In this document: positions 27,401 through 42,400 of the stretch, piece after piece | How positions within the stretch are numbered: the first letter of the stretch is position 1 | Layout: each line of letters opens with the position of its first letter | From: Apteryx mantelli | Lineage: Eukaryota > Chordata > Aves > Apterygiformes > Apterygidae | DNA: 64,000 nt | Assembly: GCF_036417845.1 (NCBI RefSeq) | Contig: NC_089994.1 | Coordinates: 15,766,001-15,830,000 of the forward strand | Direction of reading: 5' to 3' | Position numbers and translations under genes: made by a program | Notes under the pieces: generated by a model | Database searches by the model: none | What the model saw: only the letters and a program-made list of their open reading frames with translations | What the model was told of the DNA's origin: nothing

Positions 27401-30400
27401 ACTTAGGATGATACATGGGAATTTAGAGGAATAATTATTTCATTTTTGTTCAGGCTTCAACAACATATACAAAATGTCACAAAAACACAAAGTGCTTTTA
27501 ACTCTGCAACGAAAAACTTCATTAATGTCTACAAATCATCAATTCATATTTTAATTCTCTCAATCACATGGCTAATACTGCATAAGTTATCTAATGACTG
27601 ATACAAACAGAATGGGAATAGAATGAGAGAAAGACATCGGAAGAGCACGGGAGAGATCCAGAGGCAGGAAGGATAGTGTTTACATTTACATATGCAGACA
27701 ACCAGGGAAAACTCGACCAAGGAAAAGGTGAGATCTAACACATCTGTTTTCAAATCAGACCATGTAGGAACTTCTACAGAAAGGCTGATCACACAGTACC
27801 AGCTACTCCTCATTTTCAGCTGCTGCGTACAATAAAAGATACTGAACTACAATTTAGGAAGTACGTAAGCAGTTGCTGCAGTTCAGGGGAATGCTATTCA
27901 AAAGCAAATGGAAGAAGAGGTGGGCTTGGGACTGAATGCAGTTGAAGATGTCCCCAAAACAATGTTTCTACCAAAATTTACCTCAGTCTTGGAATAAGTC
28001 TGAGACTTCTGCATTAACCACCATGATTGGAGTGAACTAACCCAACGGTCTTTCTAGATGCATATGAATAACCATAAGAAGATGCCAAAAAGCTATTATC
28101 AAGGCCAAGATCATTTCAGATAGTATTTAAAGGCGTAACTTTCTGTCCTTAAGCTGAAACTAAAGCAGCAGAAGACAAAGGGCGAAACATTAATAGCTGG
28201 ATCAAGGGTGCCTTTGAGATTATGAGTCACAAGCAGATACTGATTGGCAGTCAGTCAGGCTGCCTGTGTCACCTGAAGTTAACATGTTGTTGATGAGTTC
28301 CAGGAAACTTTCTTCTGCTACGTGGGAATCTGTAAACAAGAAGATCGTTGACTTGTTCTCAATACCCAGCTTCAGATATAATTTTTTCAAATCTTCTCGG
28401 AAATTATTTTCTCCATATCCTCGACTCAACATGATCTCAAATACCTAAGGATGCAAACATATATTGAGAAGACACAGATGGACCCAAGATATGGTAGTAA
28501 ATCTGGAACTCAACTTCCGTTAGATTTCAATCAAGGGTTTTGGTTTGGCTCCTTTATCATTAATAAATGTATAATATCAAAAAAAATTATGCACTGCATT
28601 CTTTTTAAACAATTACATATGTACAACCCTGCACAACTGCACTTCCAAAATTGCTTTGTGTTCCTCCTCCTATTTTGTTCTTCCTTTCCAAGCCACCAGC
28701 TTCTGTAAGAGACTGAAAGCACATTTGGAAGAAGAACAATTCCTATCTGAAATATTACTGTATCAATCACAATAAGGTTCCTCAAGAAGCACTGGAATGC
28801 TGCTATAATACAGGTAAGTAACACAAGCAGTAGTTAGGGACTATTAGTTTTTCACCCCCAAACCCATCTTTGCTTTCTGTCCCCAGATTCAGGTACTGAC
28901 AACAAAATTGTCCTCTTAGACCTCCTGGCAATCACCCCACCCTATTTCTCTCTTTACAGGGAACAGGTGCCACCCTGATCTTACCTTGATTGACTTTCTC
29001 TCCCCTTCCTCCACCATCCCAGTTTAATCCTGATATCAATATTGTTTTCTTTGTATGCTTTCACTGTGAAGGTGCAGGGTCACTAACCTCACATCCAGCT
29101 GTATACGCAGCCAGTCTCGTAAGAGACTGCTTTCCTGAGCCTCCTACTCCTATGAGCAGGGCATGGCCATGATCCATCCGTATGATGCGATGTACACGGA
29201 TTAGGTGCTCCAAAGCATCATCAAAAAGAACCAGATTCATTTTAATATTAACTTCATTATATTCCTCTAAAATCTCCTGCAGAGAAAGGTGGACAGAATG
29301 TTACTAGGAGACCAGGGAAACAATAACATTACTAAAATAACAACCCATTTAGCAGCCATACTGCATAAAAGATCCCCAGGGAACGTAAATCACTGGAAAG
29401 CACTGTGGAGTCTTTAGCTGATCCTCGATTTTCATTACTGCAGACCTCAAAAGGGTAACAGTGAAAATTCTATGTCTACACAGAAGAAGAATGGATTTCC
29501 TTACAGTTTGAGGCAGGCTCCTGCTGGTTCCTCATGCACAGGGTCAGAATCAGGCACAGTTCCAAGCTGAAGCACACTACCTGAAAGAGAGCTTTTGCTG
29601 CATCATAGTCTTGGATATCTTCATAAATACGAGGTTCTCCTTCACCCAGTGCCATTCGGAAATCTCCAAAAAGAATAGGATCCCTCATGGCCTGCTCCAA
29701 GTCATCTGGGAAATTCTCTTCAATCAGGTGTTTTATATGGCCTTGTACCTTCAAGTATATGAAATGGAGTCAGGCAACTCAACAAAGAAGGAACATTTAG
29801 AGGGGTGATGATGCAAATTCTTGTCAAATATCAACTGATTTCAAGGGGATACTGATGTCACTAGAAAGCCCAAAGATCACAATGTCCTAATATGTTCTGT
29901 GTATGATCTAAAATGATCTAATAAACAGTTCAGGAAACATTCAAGCCAGTGGACTGCAGAAGTTTAAGGCAGGAAAGAATAAGCTTATTACAAAAAATAC
30001 ATTATTGTATTTTGGCATAAATATTAATCAACCTTCCTTCTCAGCATTCATATTGATGTCTTGCTGCCAAGACTTCTCACAAATCTTGAAGGTCTGAATG
30101 AATGTACAAATACAGAAAAGTTGCAGTATAATTATTCTGAGTTGTGAAAATTGAGCTGGAAATGTGTCTTTTATGTTAGAGGAGAAATTTTAAGCAGGAA
30201 AATCTGAGGTCACTGAAATCTACCTCTTTCCATCTAAGCAAGTTGCTTATATAAACACAGACTTTGTCCAAATCCTCCTCTAATTCTCAAGATATAAAAC
30301 TGGCTTCCTTCTCTCTTTTAAGATGTAATTTGGAGCATTTTCCAGTCTGCATAATTGCCACAACTGAATGCATTGTGTAAGAGCTCAGCTCTTACCCCTT

Positions 30401-33400
30401 TTTTTCCCCTCCTTGACTGTATAGTCACATTCTGACACAATCCTTCCCAAAGGAAGATACTGACTTGAGAAGGAAGTGATTTCCTGAGTTTTCACCCGCA
30501 CTGCTCTCACACTTCATTTATGTCACTTGTGGCACTACTAACCAATTTTTCCTGGATCAGTGAATCCAGTGACACTTTTTGTTCCTCTGCAGATCTGCTC
30601 ACTTACTCTTCCACAGCTACTTTATTTTAGGAAAAAAAAACTCCATGGACCATGTTTTAAATTAATGGAGCAACAGAGTGGTCAGACAAGTCTGCAGTCT
30701 GACTGCAGGAAGTAAGTGCAACAGTTGGTAATGTTGCTGTTGTAAATTAGTTGCTCTAGTAATATAGTCAGTGACTACTAAAAAATGAAAGAAATTACTC
30801 ACCAATGCCTTGTCTGCTTCATTAATCAACCTGTCATGGAAAACCCTCAGACACTCATTTCTCCAAACTCTCACCATCTGGGCGACTGTTTGGAACCTGC
30901 ATTAACATCAAAATAACAGACTGCACCAAATGAGTCAATAAGATCCCTAAAGCCATGTGGTTAACAACACTGACCAAAGCCTGGATTGGCTTTTTTTCCC
31001 TCTTTTTGCTCTTGTTCTTTTCATAAGGGAGAATAATTAATTTGCATCTTTACCTCCAGATACTGTATTTAAGAAAGAACATTTTCCCACTGTATGGTGA
31101 TGGTTCTGTGAAAAGTGACCAACTGCGACTATTTTTCATGTATCAAGCTATCTCATCTTCACCCAGATTCATCCAATATAAATGGGTGTAGGGCCACTGA
31201 AGACAATTTTTCTATTCTTACCTCTCTGGGGTTGTAAGAATAAGTCCATTATAGACCCTGGAAAGATCCCGCAGATTGAAAATGTAATGGAATTTGGAAG
31301 GAGTAGGGGGTAGGTCACGGACAATCATTTTATAAAGCTCCAAAGTACACACTGTCATCCTGTCAGAAATGGCTGCTATAGACTCATGAAACATCTGCAA
31401 ACATGAGAAAGAAGAGATGTTTTCACGAGATTGCCCACAGAGTACTGAATGCTCTCAAACATATTCTGCTTTACAGCTTTTAACCCTGCTTGTCATATTT
31501 CAAATAACTAAGGGCAAACATTTTTAGAAATTCATATTAATGTGTAGTATGGACACCCTACAGTTAAATGTTTTGGGCGAGGTCCATCTCCAGTCCTGAG
31601 CTTGCACAGTGCTGAAGATGATATGGTCACGCTCTGTGACTGGGATTTCTACAGCACTTCCATAACAGAATAAATAAACTGCTCTTTTCTTGTATAATAT
31701 TGCAGTTTAGTTGCTTAGTGATGCACTTTACTGCTTTATATTAAATTTTTCACTCTCATTCAGGAAAGAGTTTGCTGAACTTGGGAACTGGTTATAGAAC
31801 CATAACCAAATGGTTCATAGGTTTTAAGCTATGAAAAGCTCTGGTTTTACAAATTATCTCCTAGATTGAAAGTTTACGTATTATTCATGAATTTATCAAC
31901 TCTGCATAAATGCATCTCTTGAGAAGGGAAGAGGAAAGGAAGGGTTTTCATGAGGTTCTAAACAAGAGGACGGAAAGCTGATAAAGAGGATTTCATGTCT
32001 TTTGATAATATGAAAATAAATGTCTATTTAAAAATAGTAAGCCTTTTAAGCAGCCTTTTAAATACAATGAAATTACCTCAGTGTGGCCTTTCAGGATGGA
32101 GGCATAGATCAAATTCAGTGATTGCTCAGAAGGAAAAGGTACATTAAAAACACTGAAGAGTGAGATAAATCGAGGGTCAACCTCATTCCGACCTCCTCCA
32201 GCTTTCCCCATGGCAGCGATAAAACCCAGGTCTCGAAGAATTTTACAGGTCATCTCCTTCCCGCGGTCATACAAGAAACCTCTTTCTAGCAGCAGCTTCA
32301 ACAAGGCAATGGGTTGCTGTGTGCCATACTCATCAACCTTTGTAATGCAAAAGAGCCAAGATATTTAGAGTACAGTACACCAGCTTGACAATGACTGCTA
32401 TCAATGTGGAAATATTGAGCTCCATACTTGACAGAACTTTAGAAGGTCTAAGTGACACTTTGTAAATCTCTAGCACTGATTGAGAACATTCATGACAACG
32501 TTTCATATGGGAAAAATGCCTCTTCTCCAAGGTAAACAAATACCCTCCTGCCCAGTTCACAAAGAGGAAAGGATGGTTTCTACAGAAGACCGACTCCAGC
32601 CAGTATCAGGCCACAAAGACATGATTTTAATGGCATAAAAAAATGATCCAAAAGGATGTCTCCAAAAGGAGATATTTCTAACATATAGGACAAATATTGT
32701 AATAGACAGAAATAATCCCTATTGCACACAATTTCAACTCTTCTGAAGATCCTAAGCTGAAATCCAGTTATGCACTTGACATGAATCTCCTTGACTTGTA
32801 ATTAGTTGTAGCTGTGTATGAAGGAACCACATCAGTGCCACGCCACATGTTGCTATATTACCTTGCAAATACACTGGCAGCTTACCCTTGGCATGTTCAT
32901 ATCGTCCATGAAAACAAGGAGACGTTTACCCATAGGGGGGCCATAAGTGTCTTTAGTCCGTTTCTCTACATTTGCCTCTAGGTTTCTCTGAATGTCCATT
33001 GATGTTGTACGAGAAGAGAAGTTAATTACTAGCAGCAGCTGCAGAGGACAGGAAATGAATAAGAATAGATTTTTACCTCTTTTTTTGACAAGAGCATTCT
33101 AGAAAATATTCTTCCTAACAGAGGAAACATTTCTCTGGTCTAGTTATTCACTTCAATTACAGATGATGAAAAAAAGTCAAATTCTTTTTCTTAGCACTTT
33201 GGTAAGTATATATTTACTTTATAAAACTGAATCTCTATGTGGTAGAACAGAACAAAATGTCTTTGATCCTGAAGGATTCTGGAATCTTTCACATGCTTTG
33301 GGTCTGAGCTTGCAGTCAATCTCTGTACCTATGTGAGGCTTCAGAGTCAGTACTTCTACCCACAGACTCAGGCTTCAAAATGCAAATTTAAGAAAAAGAC

Positions 33401-36400
33401 AAGGAATGAAAACGCAGCTTTACAACCAACATGAAATGCCTCATACATACATTAAGGTCTTTGTTCAGACGGTTTAGGAAGTTTTGTGTAGTTGCAGTTT
33501 TAGAAGTACCTGATTCACCTACAAGAACAACTGGGCGTTTTATTTTTACCGTCTGTTCTAGCAACCAAGTAGTGCGTGTTGTATCCACTGTAGGCACTGA
33601 AAAAGATCATGAATATGATAGCAGGTTACACTAAAATGCAGTACAGCTGAGGGATTTGTATTTATAGAACAGTGCTGGATCAGACTCCCAAGGTATTAAC
33701 ATGCAGATGCACAAAGGTATAATAAGAAATATCAACTTACTAACAATGCTGAAGGAAATTTTTAATTGCTCAACCACCTCTTGTTTGAGCTTTTCGCATT
33801 GGGATCTTTTCTCCCATATGTATATATTAAAAAGGAAATTTTCCTCCATATAGTAGGGTCATGCACCAGTTAAGTTCTGTTTAATCCCTATTTCAAGGAT
33901 ATAATCAGGATTTTTTTGGATCATAAGCATATTCCTGGTACTCTACAGAGATGAATTTTGTTCTTTATGAATAGTCTGCACTTAGGAACAACTTTAGAGA
34001 TCATATCTCTTGTGTCTGTGAATTTAACCTGTGCTTGCTGAAGTGTTACTATAAAATAACATCTATTAATTTGTCATTAACTATGAAAAGCACTTGTCAC
34101 CATTAGGGAATGCTTGAAGTAACAACAGATAACAGCCTTAAGAATGTATTTTTTATCTACTGAGCATATGAACCAGTGATCTGAGACTTCTTCTAGCTTT
34201 TTTGGTAGAGGAAACTGTGAATCTATCTTCTGCTCTTCTGGCTTGTAAAAGGTATTGTTCATTCCTAATAAGCCTTAATAACTGAAACAAGTTTTTCATT
34301 CTTTCCTCACTTCTTTATTACACAACGTTACAAAGCTCAGCTCTACTCCTTCTGAACTACCATGACAAGATCATTTAAAAAATTGAATTGTGCTGTCACA
34401 AGAAGCTGAATCTGATTAGATGACCTTCAATACAGACAGAAGATGTCTCATGCAAAGTCCCACCACTCAGTGGCAGCACATTATAAATTAAAGGTACATC
34501 ATCATTATATTTTATCTTACCTAGAATGTCAAGAAATTTCTCTTGAGGTTTATGAATATAATCAGGAACAAGCTTCATCCAAGGTATCCACCTTTTTTTA
34601 AATCCATCAAAATGAAAGTCATACAAAGTTGGTAGTTGACCTGCAAAGCATTTAGCAATTGGAGATTTTCTAGGACACTGAAATATTTCATGAGAAAATA
34701 ATCTGACTGAGATGAAAATAAAGGGTAAGATTCTGGACCAAGTGGTACAACACTGTGTCCCATTTACAGAATCACAGAATCGCTGAGGTTGGAAGGGACC
34801 TCTGGAGATTATCTAGTCCAACCCCCCTGCTCAAGCAGGGTCACCTAGAGCACGTTGCACAGGATTGCGTCCAGGTGTGTTTTGAATATCTCCAGAGAAG
34901 GAGACTCCACAACCTTACTTGTTATTTAACCCAATAAGACATCAACCAGAATTTTCTAGTCCAGCACTTGGATCACATCATCCCCTTTGAAGCACCCTTC
35001 CACTGATTTTCACTGTCTATCTCTTCAGCTTGGCAAAGAAAAATGTTGTTTATTTGAGGATAGACCAGTAGTTGAGAGTCATTTAGCATCAGTGTCTTTG
35101 CAGGGTTTTCAGTGATAGTTCTTCAGAGATCATCAAACATCTTTTGCAGGCAGGATAGCTAGCTGGAAGGAAGAACAATGTTCTGCCTTCAAGGAAATGA
35201 AGGCTTTATTAATATAATCAAAGGGAATCAGACTAAATTATGAGAAAATCCTACCTGGCAGCTCCCCTGGCTTAGCTAGGATGTTGTCATCATGAACAGT
35301 AGACATAGAGGAAATACGTTTAACTGCTTCATCAAACTTAATTCTTCCAGTATCAAGAAGAGCAGCACCTAGGGAGGAATACAAAGCTTCCAAGAAAAAA
35401 CACTCCAGAACTTCAGGGTCATCAGGTTGTACCACGATTAGAGCTTCCAACATCACAGTCAACTGCACCACCTGTTGTGAGACAAGATATGCAAATAGAA
35501 TTGACATTTAAGCGCATGAAAAGTCTTAATATCTTTTCAGCTGTCTGAGTGTTTAATGATCTTTTGTCCTTACAGGTGTTATCTATTAATATGAGTATTA
35601 ATGACCATAGAAGAGCACTGTCAGGAACCGATTGTTTCTATTGTCTCCTGGTGCTCATCACTAGGAAACTAATGTTTCAGCATGGACTCTACTCTTGCAT
35701 CTTCTTTGGGAGGTTTTTTCTCTCTCTAATATTCAGTTTCACTTTTTCAACCATTATTCTGTATTCCTCACCATATTTAGATCTGTTTGAGGAACAATGG
35801 TCTTCAGCCTTTCTCCTTGTCTGCCATCCACAATTCCCTCTACGATCATATCAATAAGGTAGGGCACATATTTTTGAAAGAGATGATTCAATTCAATTCT
35901 CTCTTGCTGAGGGAAGAAAAGGACAATAATTCAGTGCATAGAAACATTGAAAGCTGATTTGTGGCAGCAATGTTTCTCATCACTACATTAACCAGCTCCG
36001 ACTGTTCTTGCAGGCCTCACTTCTACCAAAGACAGGGTACAGTTACATGAAGAAATGTGACACTTGTATGGACTGGGTTTTCAGCAGGTGTGGATCTACA
36101 ATCATCAGGTGATAGCCCTCTGCTGCAGCCCTGGTGATCAGATTTATTATTGTCCCAGCCTGTAAACAATTAGCTGAGGTCCATACATTTGGATCATAAT
36201 TGCACTATGCTCCCCCCTAGATAATGGAGACAGACAGATACCTCTAGGGAACATGCTATTCCTTCCCAGTAAGATCCTAACAACACTCTGGAGGTGCCTG
36301 TCTTTCTGCACAGACTAGGGAGAAGGTCTAAGGCAACTACTCTCCTGACCTCCATGCTCCAGCTAAGTGTGAATTGCTGGTATGAATGGAGGCCTTTGAC

Positions 36401-39400
36401 TCTCACTTCTCCCTAAGCTGCCAAAACTGCTGTAAACAGCAACTATTCAGGTCCCAGCAGCTGGCTGAATGAATCGTTCATATTTGTTTGCACAAAAGAT
36501 ACTTATTCTATAAATGACTATAATTCATACTAGATTTATATTGATTGCTTTATATTAAAATTTAAATTTCATCTATATGAAAAGCAAGTTGTGTCATACA
36601 AAAATGAAAGATCATTAATTAATCTTGTAATTTTTATTAAAATATCCACATTTAAAAAATAAATTAATAATGCATTAGGAAATCAATTTAGGAATTAATG
36701 ATGGAGAAGATGGATACTTGAGCTTACTGTAAGATTATAGGTACTATTAAACTTCGTGAAGAGCACAAACTTTCCCTATGAATAAATTATCCTACATCAG
36801 TTTGTTGTATTTTATTTTTGTCATAGTATAACACAAAACTCTGCAGAACAAGCATTCATTTGCATATAAAAGTGCTATAAGCTCAATATTCTTTAATGTC
36901 AGTTGGTTTGCATTTATGTTAATTTCTGCCTTTAATTCTAGATATCAGCCCCTCTCCCACTGCTTTCATCCTAACAGAAAATGATTCCATTACAAAAATT
37001 AAGGGAGGGCTAGCTGGTATTTACACACGTAACGGAACTCAGTGACAGGGGCCTTCACGACAAATGAATTATAAGGGAATTCAGAAAATCAAACTGCCTT
37101 TACAAAGGTTTTTAACATCTGTCCACAGTTCAGTATTTAATACAAATACTCTGATCAAGTGCAAAAATTCCCACCTCGTTTCCTCTTTCTTGGGTCCACT
37201 TTTGCCAGTAAGGTTTATATTTCAGGTTTTTAGGATCTACAAAGACCATTCCACAGCGGGATACTGTGGCAGGAGATGCATACTGTAAGTCTCCAACCTA
37301 TGAAATAATCATACAGGATAATCATACACTTAAACAATGAAGAACAGTCACAGCAACTGCTTTTCAGTCTTTGCAGACTGAGCTGGATCTAACCCTTCCC
37401 ATGTATCAGATTGTACAATCATCGCTTACCTCAAACAACAGAGCACAGTGAGACTGGAGCCTAATCCGCTCCCCATTTGCCAGTGTCAATAATTTGTTGT
37501 CATCCATCACAGAATTCATATTTTCCACCCAGAGAGCATCCACATCTCCATCAAACAGAATGTACCTGTGGACACAGAAGTCAAGGACACAGTGACTGAT
37601 TTTATCTAATTTTACTAACGTTTATTTCAGAATACAGATGCTCCATCAAAGGTGTTTGTGTCAGTCCATGTGTTTTGAAGCCTTCTGTGCATTTTTGATA
37701 CTTGAATAGCTTCCATTCATCTCACTGAGGCTGGAAACTCACAAGAGAAGACAGACAGACCCTTAGAGACTTTCTATCCATTTTACATTTGCTTTTGAAA
37801 TTGTGCAATATCAAATATTTTATGTTTTAATAACAATAAAATATCAACATAAAACTCAAGAGTATCTAAAAATCATCATGATGATTTCTAGCTGTCTACC
37901 TTCGCTCTTTCTTGTCAGTAGGCTTGTTGATATCCCGGAAGATGTTTGACAGGACTCCATCTGTCCAGTCTCGTGTGGTAGGGTCAAGGATCCCATACAG
38001 CTCAATCACACTCATAGCTTTAGGGTTCAGTGTGTAAAGCTTTGTCAGTAATCCCAGCCTAGAGACACAGCAATAAAAGCAATATTAACATTGCTTTTCC
38101 ATACCATCTCATGTTAACCCAAGCAAATCTTATAGTCAGCTATAGATCCTACCATGACTACACATGGCTGAATAACGCAGCCTACAGACTGTGCCATTTT
38201 ACAACCTGATTTCCATGTATCAAAATCTATACTCACTTGGTTTGAGCGTGGCACAAAGCATTAATGACAACTGACTTGCCACCTCCAGTAGGTCCAACCA
38301 CCATCGTAGTGTGACGAGTTAACATTGTCTCATACATCTGAACTACTTTATCCACCTGAAAAATACATATTGATTCAATAGACTGCTGTCTGTAAATCAT
38401 CTGTGGACCAGATTAGCAACTGGACTATACCAACTAAGCTCTCCTGATTTTGCAGGAGCCATTCCAGAGTGCAGCAATGGGGATTCACCGTAATGTTTAT
38501 GACAAAAACTCAAGCAATTAACATTTTTTCTACCTGGACTGGTAAAACAACATAACCCCCTTCTTCCAGCGCTTGTTCTACAGCATCATTAAAGTTAGGG
38601 TAGCGGACTCGAGGGCAATCCAGGCCAGGAAACAGGTCAGAGATTAGGCCAAGGAAGAGAGGTACATCTTCAAACACGAATTTAGGAAGATTCATATCTC
38701 GTAGAGCTCTCATCAGTACGACATCCTAAACAAAACATAGCAGAATCAATCTCTACCAAATAGCTAACCAATTATCTAATATGTAGTAATTTCAAACATC
38801 TCTAAAAAGTTATTGACTGATTACTTTAGCACAGCTTTGGGAATGCTTTCTTGGCATCAGTTACTACTGGAAACAAAGACCATTTTATAAGGACTAGGCT
38901 GATCAAAAGCTAAAGAATAATATATTGCCTTTTTCTATCCTAATAACCAAATGCCAAATGACAATGGCTGGAGTGGCCCACACCACTGCTTACCTGATTT
39001 GACGTTAAAATAAACAACTGTTTTATGAACATACTCAAGCTCTGTAGTCCCCCTGAGATCATTATTTAACATCAAATTCCCATCAACCTGCAAATCTGTG
39101 CATAACTTTATAGGAGAGTTTCTTCTAGCTTTCTCCAATTTTTTAAGCAAAAATTTGAATAAGAATTTCTCTAGGCAATTGAGTATCATAACTGCCAACA
39201 TGGAAATAAAAAATAGGTGTAAAAGAAAACCATAATAATCAACACAGCATGAAAAACCTTCATTTATAATTATGTTATATTTTCTGAGCTACATAATTAA
39301 CAACTGCATGGCTGGAGCACCTACTTAGCGTAAAATGTTCAAAAAACTTAGCTTTGGCTATTTATCCAGATTCATTCATCTGCCTATTTGTATCCTGCAT

Positions 39401-42400
39401 TTAACATCAAGATCACGTATAAAATACACACCAAGGAGTAAAATACCTTATTTTCTATAGGTTCCCCTACTTTGATTTGAGTTCTGATGCTAACTCGGTG
39501 GTGATGAAACTCAGCAAGAAAACAGTGACAAGTAATACAAGTGCTACTATTTCTAAGGCATACAAACTAGAGCAGATGTGTAATCACATCCTCTTCCTAA
39601 TGAAAAAGATGATCTGTCCAGGGTAACCAAGTCACAAGTCTACCTCACTGAGGTCTGCTGATCCTCTTTTCAGCTCTCCAGCCATCACCAACACTGACTT
39701 GAGGGCCCGCAGTCCAAAATCATAATGATGTTGTTTAGAAAGTTGTTCTCTAGCCAGCTTGTATAGTACCGTCATCTTTTTGGCAAGGGTCTATTTGGAG
39801 AGTTCAGTTAGAGAATCACAAGCATGTAAGTCACAACAAACACTGACCACGTATACACAGGTGTTTACATTGATAAAGATAGCAACACAATTTTCTTACC
39901 TTTGCCATAAGGAACCCTTCAGAAAAGAGCATGATTTCACAGATTTGCTGGAGATCTGGTACAATAACAACCACAGGCCTGAACAAAGCTTTTACAGACT
40001 CAGGGAGCTCAGTCCGGCCAGCATAACCAGGATTCATAGTAATAAAAATGCCCATTCTGTTATCAAGGGTAATTTCCTGTCCTTCAAACTAAAACCATAA
40101 GGAAATGTTAGAACAACGTGTATTTGGAATCAAAAGAAATAGCACTATTTACTAAAAGAGAAAAACAGTAATACTGGGGAACCCACTTAGGTTAAAATAT
40201 TCCAAAAATTTAGCTGGATACATTCATCTGGCTATTTGCATCCTGGATATAATCATCAAGACGTTTCACACTTCTCAGTCAAATTTTCAGTCTAAGAATC
40301 GTGATGTCTTATAAACATCAGTAAACTAAGCCTCACAACCAATATCAAGTTAAGTTACTTTTATCCCTAATTACTATTATCCCTTTTACTGTTATAAGCT
40401 TACTAATATCCCTCTTTACAAAGAAGGAACCTAGCAAAGGACTAAAAAATCAAAAGGATTTAATAAGCCTGAAACTGCGACCACATATTCTGCGGTTTGA
40501 AATGTTCAGCACAAAAACGTGTTACAGAAGAAGCAGTCCTTTGACCTAGTGATGGGGTTTAGCCCTGAATCTTAACCTCAAGCACAAGACCAGCTTTCAC
40601 ACTTAGTCTTGACTGTTAGTGTTTACCTGAAACGTTTTCAGCTGATTCATTAAAGCATTTCGAATAGTCTGAATCTGAGAAGAAATGACTGAAAGTACAG
40701 AAGCATCAATACGATTGAATTCATCAAAACATCCCCATGCTCCACACTGGGCAAGACCAGAGAAAATTTTACCAACTGCCTAAAAAACAACAACAAGAAA
40801 AAAGTCTCAGCAATGAGTATATAAAACAGTCAGCATCAGCAAACTTTGGGGTATGCTAAAACTCTTAACAACTGGGTAGAACCTCTGGATATTTATAGAC
40901 AAGGAGCTTTTATAGAGGAGCTAGCAATCTGTCATAGGGTCTTCCAACAATTACTTGCCACGTGCAGATTGCCCACGGTGAGCTTAGACGCACATCATCT
41001 AGTCATTGCTCTCCTTCCTTGAAAGCACAGATGGAATCCTGAAATTCCTTCAGTAATTTATTCAAAATAGACATTTTTTACTATATTTCATTATCAATTG
41101 CACTTCATCCAAGCAAAGTATGAATTCAGAAGTTCAGGATATGTTCATATCCTGGGCACCCAGAAAGGGCAGTAGCTGGCAATTTATCAGAGAAAACAGT
41201 GTTTTAACTCTCACTTTGAAATCCATGCCTTCTCCACAGTTTGTCACTACACACAGCAAGCCCAGGGCTTTGGCCAGATCCTTGGTTGTTTCTGTTTTCC
41301 CTGTACCTGCTGGCCCAGCTGGTGCTCCTCCCAAAAACATGGATAAAGCCTTTGGAGACAAACCAAAAAGCAAAGCAAAGCTTGGATTACATTTGTATTA
41401 GGTTGGCAACAAACTGACAAATCTTTGGGTATAAAAAGCCTTAAATTTTGATCTGTGAATGCATTTTATATCATCTTTGAGGATATTGCAACTGATCCTT
41501 AGAAGGATATTGCAACTTATTCCAAATATATTAATGTTCACATTGTCTCCTAGGGGATAGCAAAGTGGCAAGAAAATAATTATGTGACTGCACAGAAGTG
41601 TATTTTAAAACGGCATATTAGTAAAAATCTCCTTGAACATATACCTGTGTGAGCGTAAGATAAATACGATCTGTAAGTGGGGTGATCACGAGTCGTCCGT
41701 TCAAACCCATATACTCATAACCATAGGAAAATGTGCCCGTGCACTGCCGCACATTCAGTTCATCCGGCTCTCGATCCCAGTAAAAACGCAGCTGGCTTTC
41801 CCATTCAAACTCCTGAGCCTGCAGAATGCTACACAAGAGAGGCTTGCTCACATGAAGTAAAAGGATGGGAATACAAATTACAGATTTGGTATTTTCCTAA
41901 ATAGGTTGGAGGGTTTACCTGTCTCTTACGAATGTATCAACAATGTCCCTGGCATGAACATCAATAATAAGAACAGTGTTGTATTTTTTCCTGTCATTTT
42001 TACTCAAAGGCTTTGTAATGCAGGTAACCAGGTCATCAATTTGCTGATGCATTTTTTTAGCATAAAGTTTCATTGCCTGTTTTTCTCCCTTTTTCACTTT
42101 CCGAAAGACATCTTCCACCTCCCAGGTCCACCACACCTGGTTAGCAGCCAGCACCATCATGCCTTGGTAGAGTAACATCCAGTCAACTCTATGGGAAACA
42201 CATATAGCGAGGGAGTCTGAGTTACTGTTTACAAGAAGCCTTCTTTTATCCTAAGGACAAAAAAAGAGTTCTTCCTTCTATTTCTGCAGTAACTACAACA
42301 TGGGCAGAACTTTAGAGAGATGCATAAAATTCTGTCAAGGTATGATATACTATTTTGAAAGCCTAGGAAATTCTCTCATAGAAAAGCTACCTATTCCATG

